DNA of 64,000 nucleotides from NCBI GenBank assembly GCA_037447655.1, contig JBBHKE010000866.1, positions 37,730-101,729 of the forward strand, in the 5' to 3' direction. The notes under the pieces are model-generated. The model saw only the letters and a list, made by a program, of their open reading frames with translations. It had not been told where the DNA came from and did no database searches. Positions 33,204 to 45,665 of this stretch are shown piece after piece. The stretch is from Zygnema cylindricum (taxonomy: Eukaryota > Streptophyta > Zygnematophyceae > Zygnematales > Zygnemataceae). The translations under genes were made by a program, and so were the position numbers. Positions within the stretch are counted from its first letter, which is position 1; each line of letters begins with the position of its first letter.

Positions 33204-35514
33204 ATGGAGTAATTAATTCACAGTCCAATGGAGGACACAGAACTGCAATGGTATCCATGGATGAAAAATGGAGCAGGCGGCGACGCTTTTGTCTGCTTTC
33301 TGGTGAATCGATTGAAATTTTATCAGCTGGACTACATAGGCAACGAGGTAGGCGCCAGATCACACATATACAAAAAATGGTTGATTATGATTTGTGAAAA
33401 ACGAATCCTTTTTATTTTAGGGCTGTCCGCATTTGGCGTTTCCTCGCCCTAAATATCACCAACGCCAAATGTTGTTATTGTGTTCTATGTAATTTAATGA
33501 ATAACCCCAATTTGAGGTTTTTTTTGCACATCAACCCATATTAACATAAACGTTTAGTATATTTTATGTTCCGCACCATTTGACAATAGACTTTTTTACT
33601 GAACGGGACAATTACCACCTTAATAACATAAAAATTTACGCCAAATTAGCCAAAACCACAAAATAACATTAATAATCAATGTAACTGATTACTAATAACT
33701 TACGTAGGAGTTGAAATCGTAAATATCAAAGTTTACAGTTATACGCCGACACGACATTTGACACAGTTATGTTCTTTACTGAGTTAAACGACGTTACACG
33801 TGCGAATATGTTTGATAATCACATTGTCGAAGACTTGGGTGTTGGACGAAATGTGCGAACGTGATATTTGACAGCCCAATTTCATTCCCTTTTTAGAGCG
33901 TATATTCCCATGCGTCCGCGGCTATTTAATATAATTAATTGTACCTTTTCACTTAAAAAAGGTACAATTTTGTACGGTCTGACACTTATTGTACACCAGA
34001 CTATTTAAGCGAAAACGTACTTTTGTTTTGGAAAATAACCCTAAATAGCGTATATAAGAAATTAGAATAAGCTACGCTAATGGAGAATAATAATAAAAAA
34101 GCGGGACCGAAATGTACGCACGTACGCAAATTAAGATTTTTGGTCAATGTGAAAATCATTGATGATTTTTAACATTTGATCTTAACTCACGTGGTACCAC
34201 TAAATTATGAACACGTGGATTACATACTCTACGCAATGGAACTTCGTTCAAATTGTAGCATTCTAAAATGTTGGCCGTACAATTACTGAATGTCTTTATG
34301 GAACTTCACCCTAAATAAAACCTAAAATAACCTAAAGACCCTTCAAAAAAAAAACTAAAAAAACTAAAAAACTATCGAAACCGTTATAACAATATCTAAC
34401 AGTGAATCCAACCATTTCAAAATAAAACATGAAATTTAAAAAAAACAAAACAGTTACATTTATATTATAAAATAATAAAGACAACGCCAAAACGAAGGTG
34501 TATATTTACAAACCTTTCAAAACTGAAACAACCCTAAAAAATCAAACAACTCAACATAATCCGAAACTCTGGCCGAAACGTTGTGCACAAAAAAATATAA
34601 ACAATAAACTCCTAATATAATAAGCAAAAGAAAAATCTACAAAATCAATATGTGTTGTACTTTTCCACCGTAAGCGATTAAGGATAAAAATCCAAAAATT
34701 TAACTTTCAAAATGATGGGAAAAAGAAATTGAAAACATAAAATACAAAAAAAAAAAGTGTTTGAAGTTCGGTTCTTTTTGTAATAGTGCAAATAGGTTTG
34801 TAATTGGTGCATTTTGTTTTTTCTTATTTGGTTAATCACAACAAATAGAAATCATTAGCTTTTCTTTTCGAAAATGTCAACGATTGTCAAACAAAACCAA
34901 ACGTAACATTTATTGTCTACGTTTTTTATGTTAATTCTAAAACGTACATCGTGACGTTATTAACCAAAACTTTTATCAAATTTTAAATCATATAGCATCA
35001 ACCCCACCTTCCCAAGTTGTGTTTTTTACTTTTGTGATATTTTTATCGTAGTATCTAACATAAAAGAGCTTGTCTCCTTCGTACCATGTAAAGCATAAGC
35101 CACCTAACCCTTTCATGTATTTCATCGTTTACAAATAATTAAGTATGAAGATGCCCTTACGACAATTATTTTTTCATTTTGCGACTATTGTATTATTATC
35201 TCTATGTAGATTCTTACACATTATAAACTTATATCATGAAGACCAATGGGTAAAAGCACACATGTTATGTAGAACCTTTCAATTAACCATATTTCATATA
35301 ACTCAGATTTTCTCTCCATTTTGTTGTTAGTCTGACCTAAACGGAAAGCAGTGTTTTTATGATTTTAGGGGTGTCGCCATATTCAATATTTTATTTTATG
35401 ATTATCGCAAAAGAATTTTTGTTTCTAAGTATATTATTCTTTTACTTGCCATTTAGAAAACCAAACTCACCTTTTTCAATAAACTTAGATTGATCTCGAC
35501 AAATGTTGTGGTTG

Positions 35515-35690
35515 ATCCTTCCCTCATTCCCTCCACCCCCCTCCTCCCCTCCTTCCCTCCTTCTTCACTCCTTCTCTTTCTCCCCCCCTCTTTCCTTACC
35601 TCCCTCCCTCCCTCCCTCCCTCCCCCTCCTTTCATCTTACCCTCTTGTACTTGCATCCATCCATCCCTCTTCCCTTCCCCTCCCTCAAAA
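35515..35690. repeat. CT-rich low-complexity tract
   Basis: CCCTCC/CTTCCCTCC-rich sequence with a (CCCT)n core. Frames across it are composition artefacts. Confidence 0.85.
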
Positions 35691-36732
35691 CCTTATAAAC
35701 TTTGCTTATGTTAGAATATCGATATTGCATTTGTACATCAATTCATTATCGATACATCGGTGTCGCGCCGTATTGCATCGTGTCGGCACAATGGTTTGGG
35801 CCCATCGGTTCAAAATAAGTACATTGGGTTTTTTCTATGGATTTGTTTGACAAGTTGCATAGTCACATCGGATATCGGATATTTGTCTATCTGACGTAAT
35901 AAACATCAATTCCACAGTTGAAAACGAGCCCCCCCTTATTTAGGTTGTTAACAAATTGCATTGGCACATTAGAGATTAATATCGGAAAATCAGATTCGAT
36001 ACACATCACCATCCCATGTTGTAACCTTCTGTTTCTTAATGCCAGCGAAATATCGATTCAGGATGGTATGCGTACTGTCATTTTTTCATCCTTGTTATTA
36101 TTCTGTCCGAATTTTGGTGGATTTATTTTCTTGCCGTCTGAACGGCAAAGTACATGGAAAAATGTTAATGACAATTGCAAAATATTGTATGGACCACTCC
36201 GTACGGTATCGCATCTTTGGATTCAGACAGGAAACACTACCCGACAACGCAATTTAATGAAATTTTTCCAAAAGTCATTATAAACATACCATAGGGCGTG
36301 TGGCCATGTGTTCAAGTAAGGGTTTTTTTCCGTCGTTTTCACAGAAAACGGGACTTGCAACGAGAAAATATTACGCCGTACGAAAATTTTGCAAAAACAC
36401 AATTACTGTACATCTTGGTACTTGGAAGGTACTGAAATTTGGCGTTATTGTCATCGCGACCCACTTCCAGCTCATCTTCACACTTCCACTGGAATCAAAT
36501 CGCAACCTGATTTTAATCAAAATACTACCCTATTGACGAATAGATAGCCTGGATTGCACGCGTCAAAAGTTTTCTATTTTTTTTTTCAATTGGGAGCGTA
36601 CAGTAAAACAAAAATGTTTGTCCGTTTGCAAACAATTCTTTTGTTTGTTTGGCTGTACGGAATTTATCTTACAGCGTAGGAGTCCATCTGCCATTTGTAG
36701 ACGTAGGCAATTTGTTATGTTGTCCACGTGTG

Positions 36733-36842
36733 GGCGTCTACAAATGTCCGCGGTATGTCAGAATCTCGCTGGCGTCTACAAATGTCCGCAGTTTGTTAGC
36801 GTCTACAGGTGTCGCAAGATATTGGCGACGTCTACAGCTGTC
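36733..36842. repeat. four-copy GCGTCTACA repeat
   Basis: GCGTCTACAAATGTCCGC (36733), a second identical copy near 36772, then GCGTCTACAGGTGTCGC and GACGTCTACAGCTGTC. Spacing is about 39, 37 and 21 bp, so the array is irregular. Confidence 0.75.
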
Positions 36843-37102
36843 ACATATTTGAAGTAATGAAGGCGCAAGTAATGTTTGACATAGGAACACTTTGAATAGT
36901 ACACCGTAAAATCAGCGCTAAAATCCAAAGTAACGTTTCGGCTACATGGGCACACGCCCATAGGTACAATTTCGTTACACCTACAATTTCTCCAAAAAGC
37001 GAAGAAGATTCTACAAGAGTTTTGTGGGGCGACGCTAACGCCACCAGAAAAAAAAAAAAAAAAAACTAGATATTATCTTCCGTACAGTAAACATTTTTCT
37101 TT

Positions 37103-37998
37103 AACTAGCGGATTGTCCTCCAGACAAAAAACCTATTGGTTGTTAATGGGTATTTAAACTAAAACTGAACCCAGATAATACCATTGAGAGATATAAGGCT
37201 CGATTGGTAGCAATGGGTTCACCCAAAAGGAGGGGATTGATCATTAGGAGACCTTTGCTCCAGTTGTTCAGTTCCCATCAGTAAGGATTCTTCTAAGTTT
37301 GGCAGCAGCGGAAGACATGGAAATACACCTGATGGACATTAAGATTGTTTTTCTTAATGGTGAGTTAGAGGAAGAAATTTTCATGAGACAACCCGAGGGG
37401 TTCGTGGAGGAAGGAGAAGAGAGCAAAGTCTACAGGCTCATAAAGTCCTTATATGGACTCAAGCAGGCTCCACGACAGTGGAATAAGAAACTATATGAGT
37501 TTCTCACCGGTCTTCGATATATTTCAATCAGCTCTGACCATTCTATCTATATGTTTGAAGATGAGAATGGTGTCATTTTTATTGCAATCTATGATGATGA
37601 TCTGCTTGTGCTTAGTAAGTCTTTGGAAAAGATCAATAGGCTAAAGAAAGATCTTAGAAGCAGATTTGATATGAAAGATTTAGGCGAGGCAAGATACATT
37701 TTGGGGATCGAAATGGAGAGAGATAGGGGGAAAAGGATTATCAGACTTACTCAGAAAGAAACAATAGGTATTATGCTTGAGAAATTTCAGATGGAAGACG
37801 CTGGTAGTTGTACCACTCTCATGGATTTGAAAAAAGTAAGTGATGGGAGTGTAAAAGTAGGAGTGATGATCTTAGATGATCAGATGAGTCAAGAGGAGAG
37901 AGAGTTAATAAAGTCTATCCCTTATAGACAGGTCGTAGGAAGTTTGATCTATTTTATACACTGTACCAAGCCGGACATATCGGAAGCAGTTGGAGTAC
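37103..37998 (+). pseudogene. X2 reverse transcriptase
   Basis: RVT_2 sequence with stops and a frameshift near 37140-37260, then a long frame from 37299: MDIKIVFLNGELEEEIFMRQ, SLYGLKQAPRQWNKKL and YDDDLLVL. The catalytic YVDD is changed to YDDD. Homology breaks off at GGAGTAC (37998), mid-domain. Confidence 0.88.
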
Positions 37999-39103
37999 CC
38001 TTTTGGTTTTTGGAAACCTTTAGTCCTCTCTATATCACATTGTTATACTGCCATGCTGCGCTGGTCACATCGTAGCTTTAACATCGTGTGTGAGAAAGAT
38101 ATTATGCTGCCATACTGCGGTGGTCACATCGCAGCCATAATAGCTTCTGTACTAAGTACTAAGTATACTGGAACGTACGGAAGTGGACTTCAAGTGACGC
38201 GAAGACACATAGACGAGAGTACGGTTTGCGTAAAGGGAAATGGACGGCGGATTGCGAAGCGATCCGACGTTAGATAATCGCAAGGTTGAAAAGGTATGTC
38301 GCACGTACGAAACAAAATGCGACGGGCGACATTTGATGAATTGGACGCCGCCATAGCTATGGAAGTCGGCGCCGTCAGTTTGGTCATTTTGATGAGCGAC
38401 GTGAAATCGCGTCCATCACATGATATTTTTTTTTGGACGGTTCAGATTCGTTTGACGAAATTCGTAAGGTTTGTAAATATTTTCATGAATGCTTTGTCCT
38501 ATATGTATTAGTTATTAGTGTAGATGTATTCATTCTGACATACCACGAAGTATTCGGGTATACTCATATTAATATAGGTAACTGATTGATTACGTACGGC
38601 TGGTATGCCTCCGTACATTTAGTAGTGAGCTCCAGTGTATATTTGTAGGACTTAGTCATTTTCAGACTTAGGGAACTGTTGGACTAAAATCTGTTTTAGG
38701 TCATTTTTTGGTATTTTCATCTAAGAAGTGCTCTCGGTTTTATTAGCAGAATTATCTGAAATTTTGCATGTGTGTTCCTCCTTGTATTGGCAATATTGTG
38801 GCATATTTGTAGAAATATTGTGAGTCTGATTTGCTTGGGGCTTCATTGTGAAGTTGGTCAGATTTATCAAAGTTCTAGCGGGCTGTTTTTCTGCAACTTT
38901 GACTGGGTGATGTGATAATTCTGTTTGGTATTGTAATATGAATATTGGTGGGGACAATAAGTGGCCTAAGGCCTATCTGTTTATGTAGTTTCGGATTGTT
39001 TTGGTAATTTAGTATAATTCTGAGTGGACTCAAAGTAGGTTGTTTTTGGGGTAGTCTGTGGTGCTTCCGAGGGTAAATTCATGGCTGAAATCAGCTATGA
39101 ACA
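37999..39103. mobile_element. 1.1-kb insertion in X2, W-related in part
   Basis: Interrupts X2 between GGAGTAC and ATACTCAGTAGGAG. Part of it (about 38150-38960) resembles the W solo LTR in the opposite orientation, for example ACGGCTGGTATGCCTCCGTAC against the reverse complement of W near 43256. Ends and duplication are not clear. No coding region recognised. Confidence 0.5.
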
Positions 39104-39701
39104 AGATACTCAGTAGGAGTCTTAATGATCCTAGGAAGAGAAAATGGGAGGCAACCAAGAGAGTCATGAGATATCTGGTTGGAACCAGAGAGTTATGGTT
39201 GCATTTGGGAGGGGAGCACACTGACATCACTACTTCGAGTGATGCCAGTTTCGGGGATGCACGTATGAGAAGATGCACTTCAGGGTATGTGTTGTATGTG
39301 GGGAAAGGTGCTTGCTGTTGGAGCAATAAGCAACAGAAGATGGTCCCTCAGTCTACCATAGAGGCTGAGTACATTTCCTCTTGTTCTGCTATGAAAGAGT
39401 TGATGTGGGTCAAGTCCTTGTAGCAAGAACTGGGGTATATGAAAGAGGAGTGCAAGATGTGTTTTGTGATAATCAACCTGCCATTGCAATTGCAGCTAAT
39501 CCAAAACATCATTTTAAGGCTAAACATAAGGAAATAAGATTGAGTTTTGTGAGAGAAAAAGTTGAGAATAAGATTGTGAATCTTGTATATAGATCTGATG
39601 AGGTAATGGTGGCTGATATGATGACAAACTCGGTGCCTTCCCCCAAGTTAAACTATTGCATAGAAAAGTGTGGACTAAAACTAAAGTTAAAGTTAGATTA
39701 G
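39104..39701 (+). pseudogene. X2 RNase H
   Basis: Resumes after the insertion: SRSLNDPRKRKWEATKRVMR, TTSSDASFGDARMRRCTSGY, STIEAEYISSCSAMKELMWV. A TAG at about 39421 and a frameshift precede AIAIAANPKHHFKAKHKEIR and the stop at 39701. Confidence 0.85.
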
Positions 39702-39714
39702 AAAATAAGGGGAG

Positions 39715-40734
39715 TGTTGAAATTATTTTATTTATAAGGTATTTTGTAGGTCTGAATACATTAGTAAAACAGGAAAAGTAAAGCGCAGGCAGCGTGCCGC
39801 CACCTATTCATTCTAGCCCCCATACTTGTTGTAGTCACTGAAGGATAGAGAGGGTGGTGGAGCCATGGCTGCCTCAGCTCCATATGTAGGACTTAAGAGT
39901 GACCTAAGTCACTCTCAATAAAAAGCTGAGTTCGGCATGACTTCAACCTCCCACCGGCAGAGCGAGGCATAGCCGTCAGCTCTAACACGTCTGTCGTAGT
40001 AGTTTGTAATATCACATGGGGTGAGATATTTATTTAAACATTGAATAGAACATTAATCCGATTAACGAAGCTATGAATAGGAGACATAAAGACATATCAA
40101 ATTTAGTGCGTGCATCAAATATGCCGCAAGAACTAAATGAATCGAACATTTATTTCGACAACGTAAATTAAAAGCCAGTCTTCATCAGACGGCGCTAATC
40201 GTCGCTAAGGTCGCGGAATGGTCACTTTGGCGATTTTTGGAAGTGGCGTGACGTGGCGTGACTTAGAGATACGTGGTAGGATTGAATTGAGCAGCGAGGA
40301 TCCCGGACGACATAAGGACGATTCAGAGAGCGACACGTGTCTACTCTATGGCCTTGTTGTACAGAGGTCGTATAGTTAGTGCATCAGCCACAGTATTTTT
40401 TCAGTACTTTACAGTCTCTTGATTGGAGCCTACTTCAGTAGATATGAATTGTGAGATGGGTTTGAGACTTAGGGGATTTGGGTAGATAGTACCTCTCTCC
40501 GAGAGAGCTTGTATAAAAGTTGGCATCTTTGCTGCCTCATAACTAATCGGCTGAATGGCCGTTTTCAGTGATTCTTTTTGCTACGATTTTAGGTGAGTCC
40601 ACGCTGCATAGGGGTACAGTCACACTGTAAGTTTGCCCTTTTGGGCAGCAGTGGTTGTGGCTTGAAGTGGGTTAGTTAAAAGCTATCTAGAGGCTTCCTG
40701 AATTCTGTAGTCCAATAGAGAAGATATAATTGCA
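39715..40734 (+). repeat. X2 3' LTR
   Basis: Starts TGTTGAAATTATT after the polypurine tract AAAATAAGGGGAG and ends ATAATTGCA; about 1020 bp. Noticeably diverged from the X2 5' LTR, so X2 is older than X1 and Z. Confidence 0.85.
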
Positions 40735-40739
40735 GGTTT

Positions 40740-41711
40740 CTCTTTTCTTTTCTTAAGTTTTTCTCCTCTAAGTTTTTCTAAGTCCTTTTCTCTCCTGTCA
40801 TACTGTAGGATGCTATAATTTAGACTTCCTACATCCCTTAGACTACCATGCCTTAGAGCATTTTTCTGACTTAGGTTCTCTTTCCCTCTAAGCTGTCAAC
40901 CAAACTTTCTTCCCTCTTTAATCCTTCAAATATGAGTATGCTAACGGACTTAGTGTTTTGGAACTTTTTCCCTTTTATAATGACCACGCCTTGTGCTATA
41001 CATCCTAGGTGGTGGCCTTCCTCTAGAGACTTGGGGCTTCTCCATTTTATTCTTGCGGATACTTGAGGTAAGATTGACTTTCTTGCTCCTTGATGAGGTT
41101 CCATTTTTAAGCTTCTGGTCTCTATTTCTCCTTTTGCTGCTTGGAATGAGACTTTGCTTTCTCTTGTTGCTGCTGCACCTGCAATTAGTTTCTCCCTCGA
41201 TAGTTCCACTTCACATATTGATGTTAGTTTTCCTTTGAGAAATTTTTCTGACCCCCTCACGCCTTCCGTTGTTATCGGTCGTTGCACGTTTTTTTTTCAT
41301 GGGCTACATGACCGGCTCAACCTTGGTCGTTGGCTGAATGCTTGAGGGTGGAGACTTAGCGAGGTTGATTGTCCTTCCAAATTTCGCCAAGTCTCCTCTC
41401 TCCCTTTTTTGAAATTTTCCACTGCCTAATGTATTGTTGTTTCGGGTTAGCAATACCTCTTTGTAGATCTTTGGAGTTTTTTTAGCCTAAATTTCTAACA
41501 TGTTGTATTTCTTTGCAAATTTGGCCTCAATTTGTGATTAGCCGTACACGATTCGGGAGTTTGGCTCAATTCTCACTCCCACTATCGACAAATTCTTGAA
41601 TCCATTTTGGTGAGTTCCGGTGAAATTGTCCGTTTACTGTTGGCATTCTTTTTCTGCAGCGATGCCTAAGAGAGATTAGAAGGTTGGTGTCATTCTTGGG
41701 AGTTTTGCCGA
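40740..41711 (-). other. Y unit 2, 3' internal sequence
   Basis: Corresponds base for base, with changes, to unit 1 at about 46384-47230. Contains frames with TSICEVELSREKLIA shared by both units. No pol motif seen. Confidence 0.5.
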
Positions 41712-41716
41712 AGTTC

Positions 41717-42172
41717 CTATTTTTGAGGTTTTTTTCTTTCGTGCAAATGTCTTCTCTCATCGGTTTCAGTACTAACAATTTCTGACTCCTCCTTTTCTCC
41801 TCTTTTATTTGCAGATTTCCCATCTATTCCGTTGACTTGAAGACGTTCAATGTCTTCTTTACTGGAGGTCTTAGCGGAGGATGTGAGTGCTCCAGCGTTC
41901 TGCTCGCATCTCGGTTCATCCTCGCTCAATTTTTTCAATGCTGAGTTCCCATTTGTCCCCTCCTTTGCCCTACTCAAATGTCTTTGTGTGTTAGTCCGTG
42001 TGCTATCAACATTTGATTTCAATTCAGATTTTCTTATTTCTTTGGCTTTCTTAGATCTACCTCTCTTTGTGTTAGCCTCTAATCTCAATTCCTTTGTGTT
42101 ATTTTCAATTTTAGTAAACTGTAACAATTCTCCCCATGTTACGTTAGTTTCTATCTCTGGAAATTTTAACAC
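41717..42172 (-). pseudogene. Y unit 2 charged ORF
   Basis: A 151-residue Lys/Glu/Ser-rich frame that includes ETNVTWGELLQFTKIENN and ALTSSAKTSSKEDIERLQVN. Both segments recur in unit 1 (54080-54385; 47266-47526). No known domain recognised; low complexity limits interpretation. Confidence 0.4.
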
Positions 42173-42907
42173 TTCTCTCCATGGTTTTACAATATCTTCA
42201 TCCTCTTCGACGCTCAGGTCCTCTCCATCTGTGGTTTTTGTGATGGCGAGTGGTGAAGTGGGCTTGAAACTTCTGTTTTGTGAGGGTGGTGCTCGATCCG
42301 TGGAGCATTACGTCGGCGTCTCCATCTCTAGTAAGGATTTGAGTTTTCTTCCTGGTTGCAATCCTTTCAGCTCCCACTTCTGCTTGTGAGTCTTTTAGCA
42401 TCTACGTTTGCCGCTTTTGTTGCGCTTGCTACACTTGTGGTTAATTTGCCTTGTATTACTAACAATTACATCCTGTCTCCCCTTGATCCATCATTGCCCT
42501 TCTATGTGCTCCCATGCTTTACCTTAAAGGCTGGATCTGTTTTCTGACCCTCTCGGTTTCTGATTTGCAGAATGACACATTTTGTGTGGTCTATGCGATT
42601 CCCTTGAATGAATGCCTGACTGATTAGTGTGGCCCTTTGGCTACATCTAATTTCTAGGCTCCCCATGTTTCCGCGGACTTTGCTACCAACAAATTGGTAA
42701 GTTTCCACACTTTTCCCTTTGAGGGTCCCCTTGCAATTGTTAGTTTAGGATCTAACTCTCTACCTCCAAGTGCCATCTTCGCCTCAAATGTGGATCTATC
42801 CAATGTTTGTTTTGAATCTTTCTGTTCCTTGTCGAACTTTTTCTTACTTTGGCTTGACTTTATTGTGACAGGTTGTTGAGTTCAGATCCGCTCGTGAGAC
42901 TTGATTC

Positions 42908-43645
42908 TGTTGTTCTGAGACAAGTGTTGGTACTGAAGATGAAGAAGATGCAGCAGTAGTCATCGTAGAACAAATCAAGAGAGGAAGCTTCCACAAATAC
43001 CGATGGCTGAACAGCAACTTTGACAGACTATAACTTTCAGAAAAACGCTCCAAACGTCCTGAAAATTTGCCACAATGTAGATAACATACAAAGGAACACA
43101 CACACAAAATTTCAATCAATTCCGCTCACAAATCTGTGAGATATGTAGAAATGAAATTACATAAAACTGAGTGTACAGTTTTCATATCATTTGTTCCTAA
43201 AAATCAAATTCACTAAGTCCTACTTTTATACACCGAAACTACACTAAGCTGTACGGAGGCATTCCAGCCGTACATCTAACATTCTATCACAAATATTTAC
43301 ACCGAAGTTCAGACAACGTAAAGTGATAATGATCTAGTCACGCCTCGTCACTATTTGTTGGCGGCGGCTGTCAGCGGTCCGATTAGAGGATTTGGCACCG
43401 TAGAATTTACTTCACGAAGTCCAGTGGTCCTGCCGAATTTCCGTACGTCCACGGAGGACATACTCACGCATTCTCCCAAGTGACGACACGTGTCCCAAGT
43501 GTGAATGAACCGTGAACTCCCAACTTCACTGTCACACTAATTTCGGTAAGTACTGAACCGAACTCAACCAAAAATAGCTTAAGTCCTGAACAGCTCTCTC
43601 TCACAGCTGAGGCATACAGAGGACTAAAGCTTTCTAAAAACAACA
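42908..43645. mobile_element. W: 738-bp solo LTR
   Basis: Begins TGTTGTTCTGAG and ends AAAACAACA, flanked by perfect 5-bp duplications GATTC (42903-42907 and 43646-43650). The uninterrupted counterpart in Y unit 1 (about 54960) lacks it. It has TG...CA ends with a short inverted repeat and no internal coding region, so it is best read as a solo LTR. Confidence 0.85.
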
Positions 43646-44535
43646 GATTCCTCGCTGGAATCTGAATGTGGAGGTGGAGTTCGAGATATCGGGTTGGTAT
43701 GCAACTCTTGGAATTGCTGGATCTGCGCGTTGCTGATCTCTCGCCTATTCCCATGTGAGTGTCTCCCACTCTTTCTTTTTTCCATGTCCCTCCCACTTTT
43801 TTGATCTCTTCCAGTGTTTTGATGTAACTTGAATTGATTAGATCTGACCATGAAATATGCTTCTCTGCTCCTTTTTTTATGTCTATTGCTCACCGTTTCA
43901 GTTTTGCGTTGGAATGCTTTGGGTCGTTGTCCATCAATATCTATTTCGTGCTGATTTTTCTGTTGCAGTTCTGCAGATTCTTCGACTGCACCCGTTTGAC
44001 TCGATTGGAGGTGTCCTTCGTTGTGAAGTTGCTGCCGTGGACGATCTTTACTTCCTTTGCAACTCCTTGGCAATTTCCTGCACCCATTGTTTTGTTAGCC
44101 ATCCCTTTAGGATTTGTCGTGATTTATTTTGTGGCGCTTGGGTCGCAACTGCCTCCCTTTGTTGCAGATTCTTGTTTTGGTTTGGATTTGCCTTGCTTGA
44201 CTTGCTTGTCTCTTTGGTTGTCTCTAATGTTTGTGTGCAAGCTTTGTACCTGCAACTTTGTACCTGCATGAAGTAAGACTCCTAGTATTCGGTGCGAGCC
44301 TCCTCCTACCACTCATTGTCACATGAATGTGATTGACTAACCCTGCCTTCTCTTTTTGTTCCACTTGTAGGTGAACTTTAGGAGCCATCAGAGTTTGTGT
44401 CGACTTCATACACGTTTGTGGTGTTGGAATCGATCTCCAAAAGCACCTCCACCACTTTGCTCCACTCCCACTTTTTCGAATTTTGCTCCTCCAACCAGGT
44501 GAGGATTTCTGAAAATTCTTTTGGAAGTGAAAAGA

Positions 44536-44901
44536 TTAACCAAAGAATTTTAGGCATGCTTTCTCTCCTTTGTCTAATAGCGTGATAAAATGAGTGATGT
44601 ATTCTTTGATGGATGTTCCATCTTGATAGGGCGTTTGAAAGATATTATTGGTTAGCTCGGTCCTCTTAGACCATTTAAGTGTGATTTGCTCCTCTATGCT
44701 TGTGATTGAGTTGTGGTTGTCTTTCGCACTTCCTGAGCTCTTTGTTGCTATCCTTAATATATCCTTTATCCACCTTGACCTTGTCGCATCTTTGACATGG
44801 TCTCTCATGATCCTTCTCGAGACAGAATGTTTGGTGTTATGCCTACGGGTTTGGTTTTTGATGTAACCACTCTGATCGCTCTTCATTTGCTGCCATTGCA
44901 A
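44536..44901 (-). pseudogene. Y unit 2 gag-like fragment
   Basis: Codes IEEQITLKWSKRTELTNNIF, then QTPYQDGTSIKEYITHFITLL, matching the unit 1 gag-like region. The frame ends after KACLKFFG. Downstream hydrophilic frames (43624-44409) correspond to the unit 1 tail. Confidence 0.55.
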
Positions 44902-45012
44902 CTTCTTCAGATATCAATGGTGACGTCATTGTGGACTCACTGATCAGATTCGCCTGCCCTCGACTCCTCTACTCTAGAGACCTTTTGAAGACACACGAGG
45001 CACCAATCGGAA

Positions 45013-45025
45013 TGGGCCCATAACC
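45013..45025 (-). other. Y primer-binding site, unit 2
   Basis: GGTTATGGGCCCA on the minus strand, identical to unit 1. Confidence 0.75.
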
Positions 45026-45665
45026 TATTAGTTTTAGGCACTCACCCTAGCCCTTAGCCGAGGGTTAGGGTAGATAAAGCTGAAACATACACTAAAAGGG
45101 GTGTCGTTATGTGCCTCACAAGGGTTTAGAGATAGGAGAAGAAATAGATGTAGACAATAGATAAGGCAGGTTGAGGGAGCTTTTACATGGAATTATAGAA
45201 GTTGAAATTATAATTGTCTCTTAGACATTTCCCTATCTAAATAAAGTTGGATTCTCCTCCTATGATCTGAAGTGTCTAATCTCTATGATGTGTGATGGTC
45301 TTTGTGGTCTCTTTGTACAATGTGTTTGCATAAATAAAGTGGTAAACACCATTGCCTAAACAATTTGCCATTTTGTGATATGATGCGTGAGAGAGATAGA
45401 TCTCTTGCTATGCAATACTCTTTATTTGTACATGTGCACCCCAATCTGAATGTGAAATGTGTGCACGATGTGGTCCAATCGCTAAACGCCAAAATAGATA
45501 GTTACAGCCGTCAGTGGCCGCGCCCAAAGTTGCGTCCTTATTTCTGCCGAAAAACATGTGTCGTGGAATCATCCCTTGATTTCGTACGATTGGATCATGC
45601 CGTCCGTACAATATCGGCGAATCGTTTTCCGTACAAATATCGGTTGAGATCGTCCAAAATCAACA
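45026..45665 (-). repeat. Y LTR 2 (shared middle LTR)
   Basis: TGTTGATTTTGG start at 45665. It ends at 45026, immediately followed on the minus strand by a second primer site (45025-45013). It therefore serves as 3' LTR of unit 1 and 5' LTR of unit 2. Confidence 0.85.

Larger units (their letters stand above)
33203..37102. other. 3.9 kb unrelated DNA replacing X2 integrase/RT sequence
   Basis: X1-like sequence stops near 33203 and resumes near 37102, skipping about 1.0 kb of the X1 equivalent. At 33222-33247 is a 26-bp copy of the copia LTR 3' end (AGTCCAATGGAGGACACAGA followed by ACTGCA). The rest is AT-rich, with a CT-rich tract (35515-35690), CGATA-rich sequence (35710-35905), GTCTACA repeats (36733-36842) and an A18 run before the right junction. 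No gene recognised. Confidence 0.6.
30816..40734 (+). mobile_element. X2: Ty1/copia element, rearranged
   Basis: 5' LTR 30816-31821 and 3' LTR 39715-40734 flanked by perfect GGTTT duplications (30811-30815 and 40735-40739). The interior resembles X1 but has a gag deletion, a protease tandem duplication, replacement of about 1 kb of integrase/RT by 3.9 kb of unrelated DNA (about 33203-37102), and a 1.1-kb insertion in the RT/RNase H junction (about 37999-39103). It lies inside Y unit 2. Confidence 0.88.
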
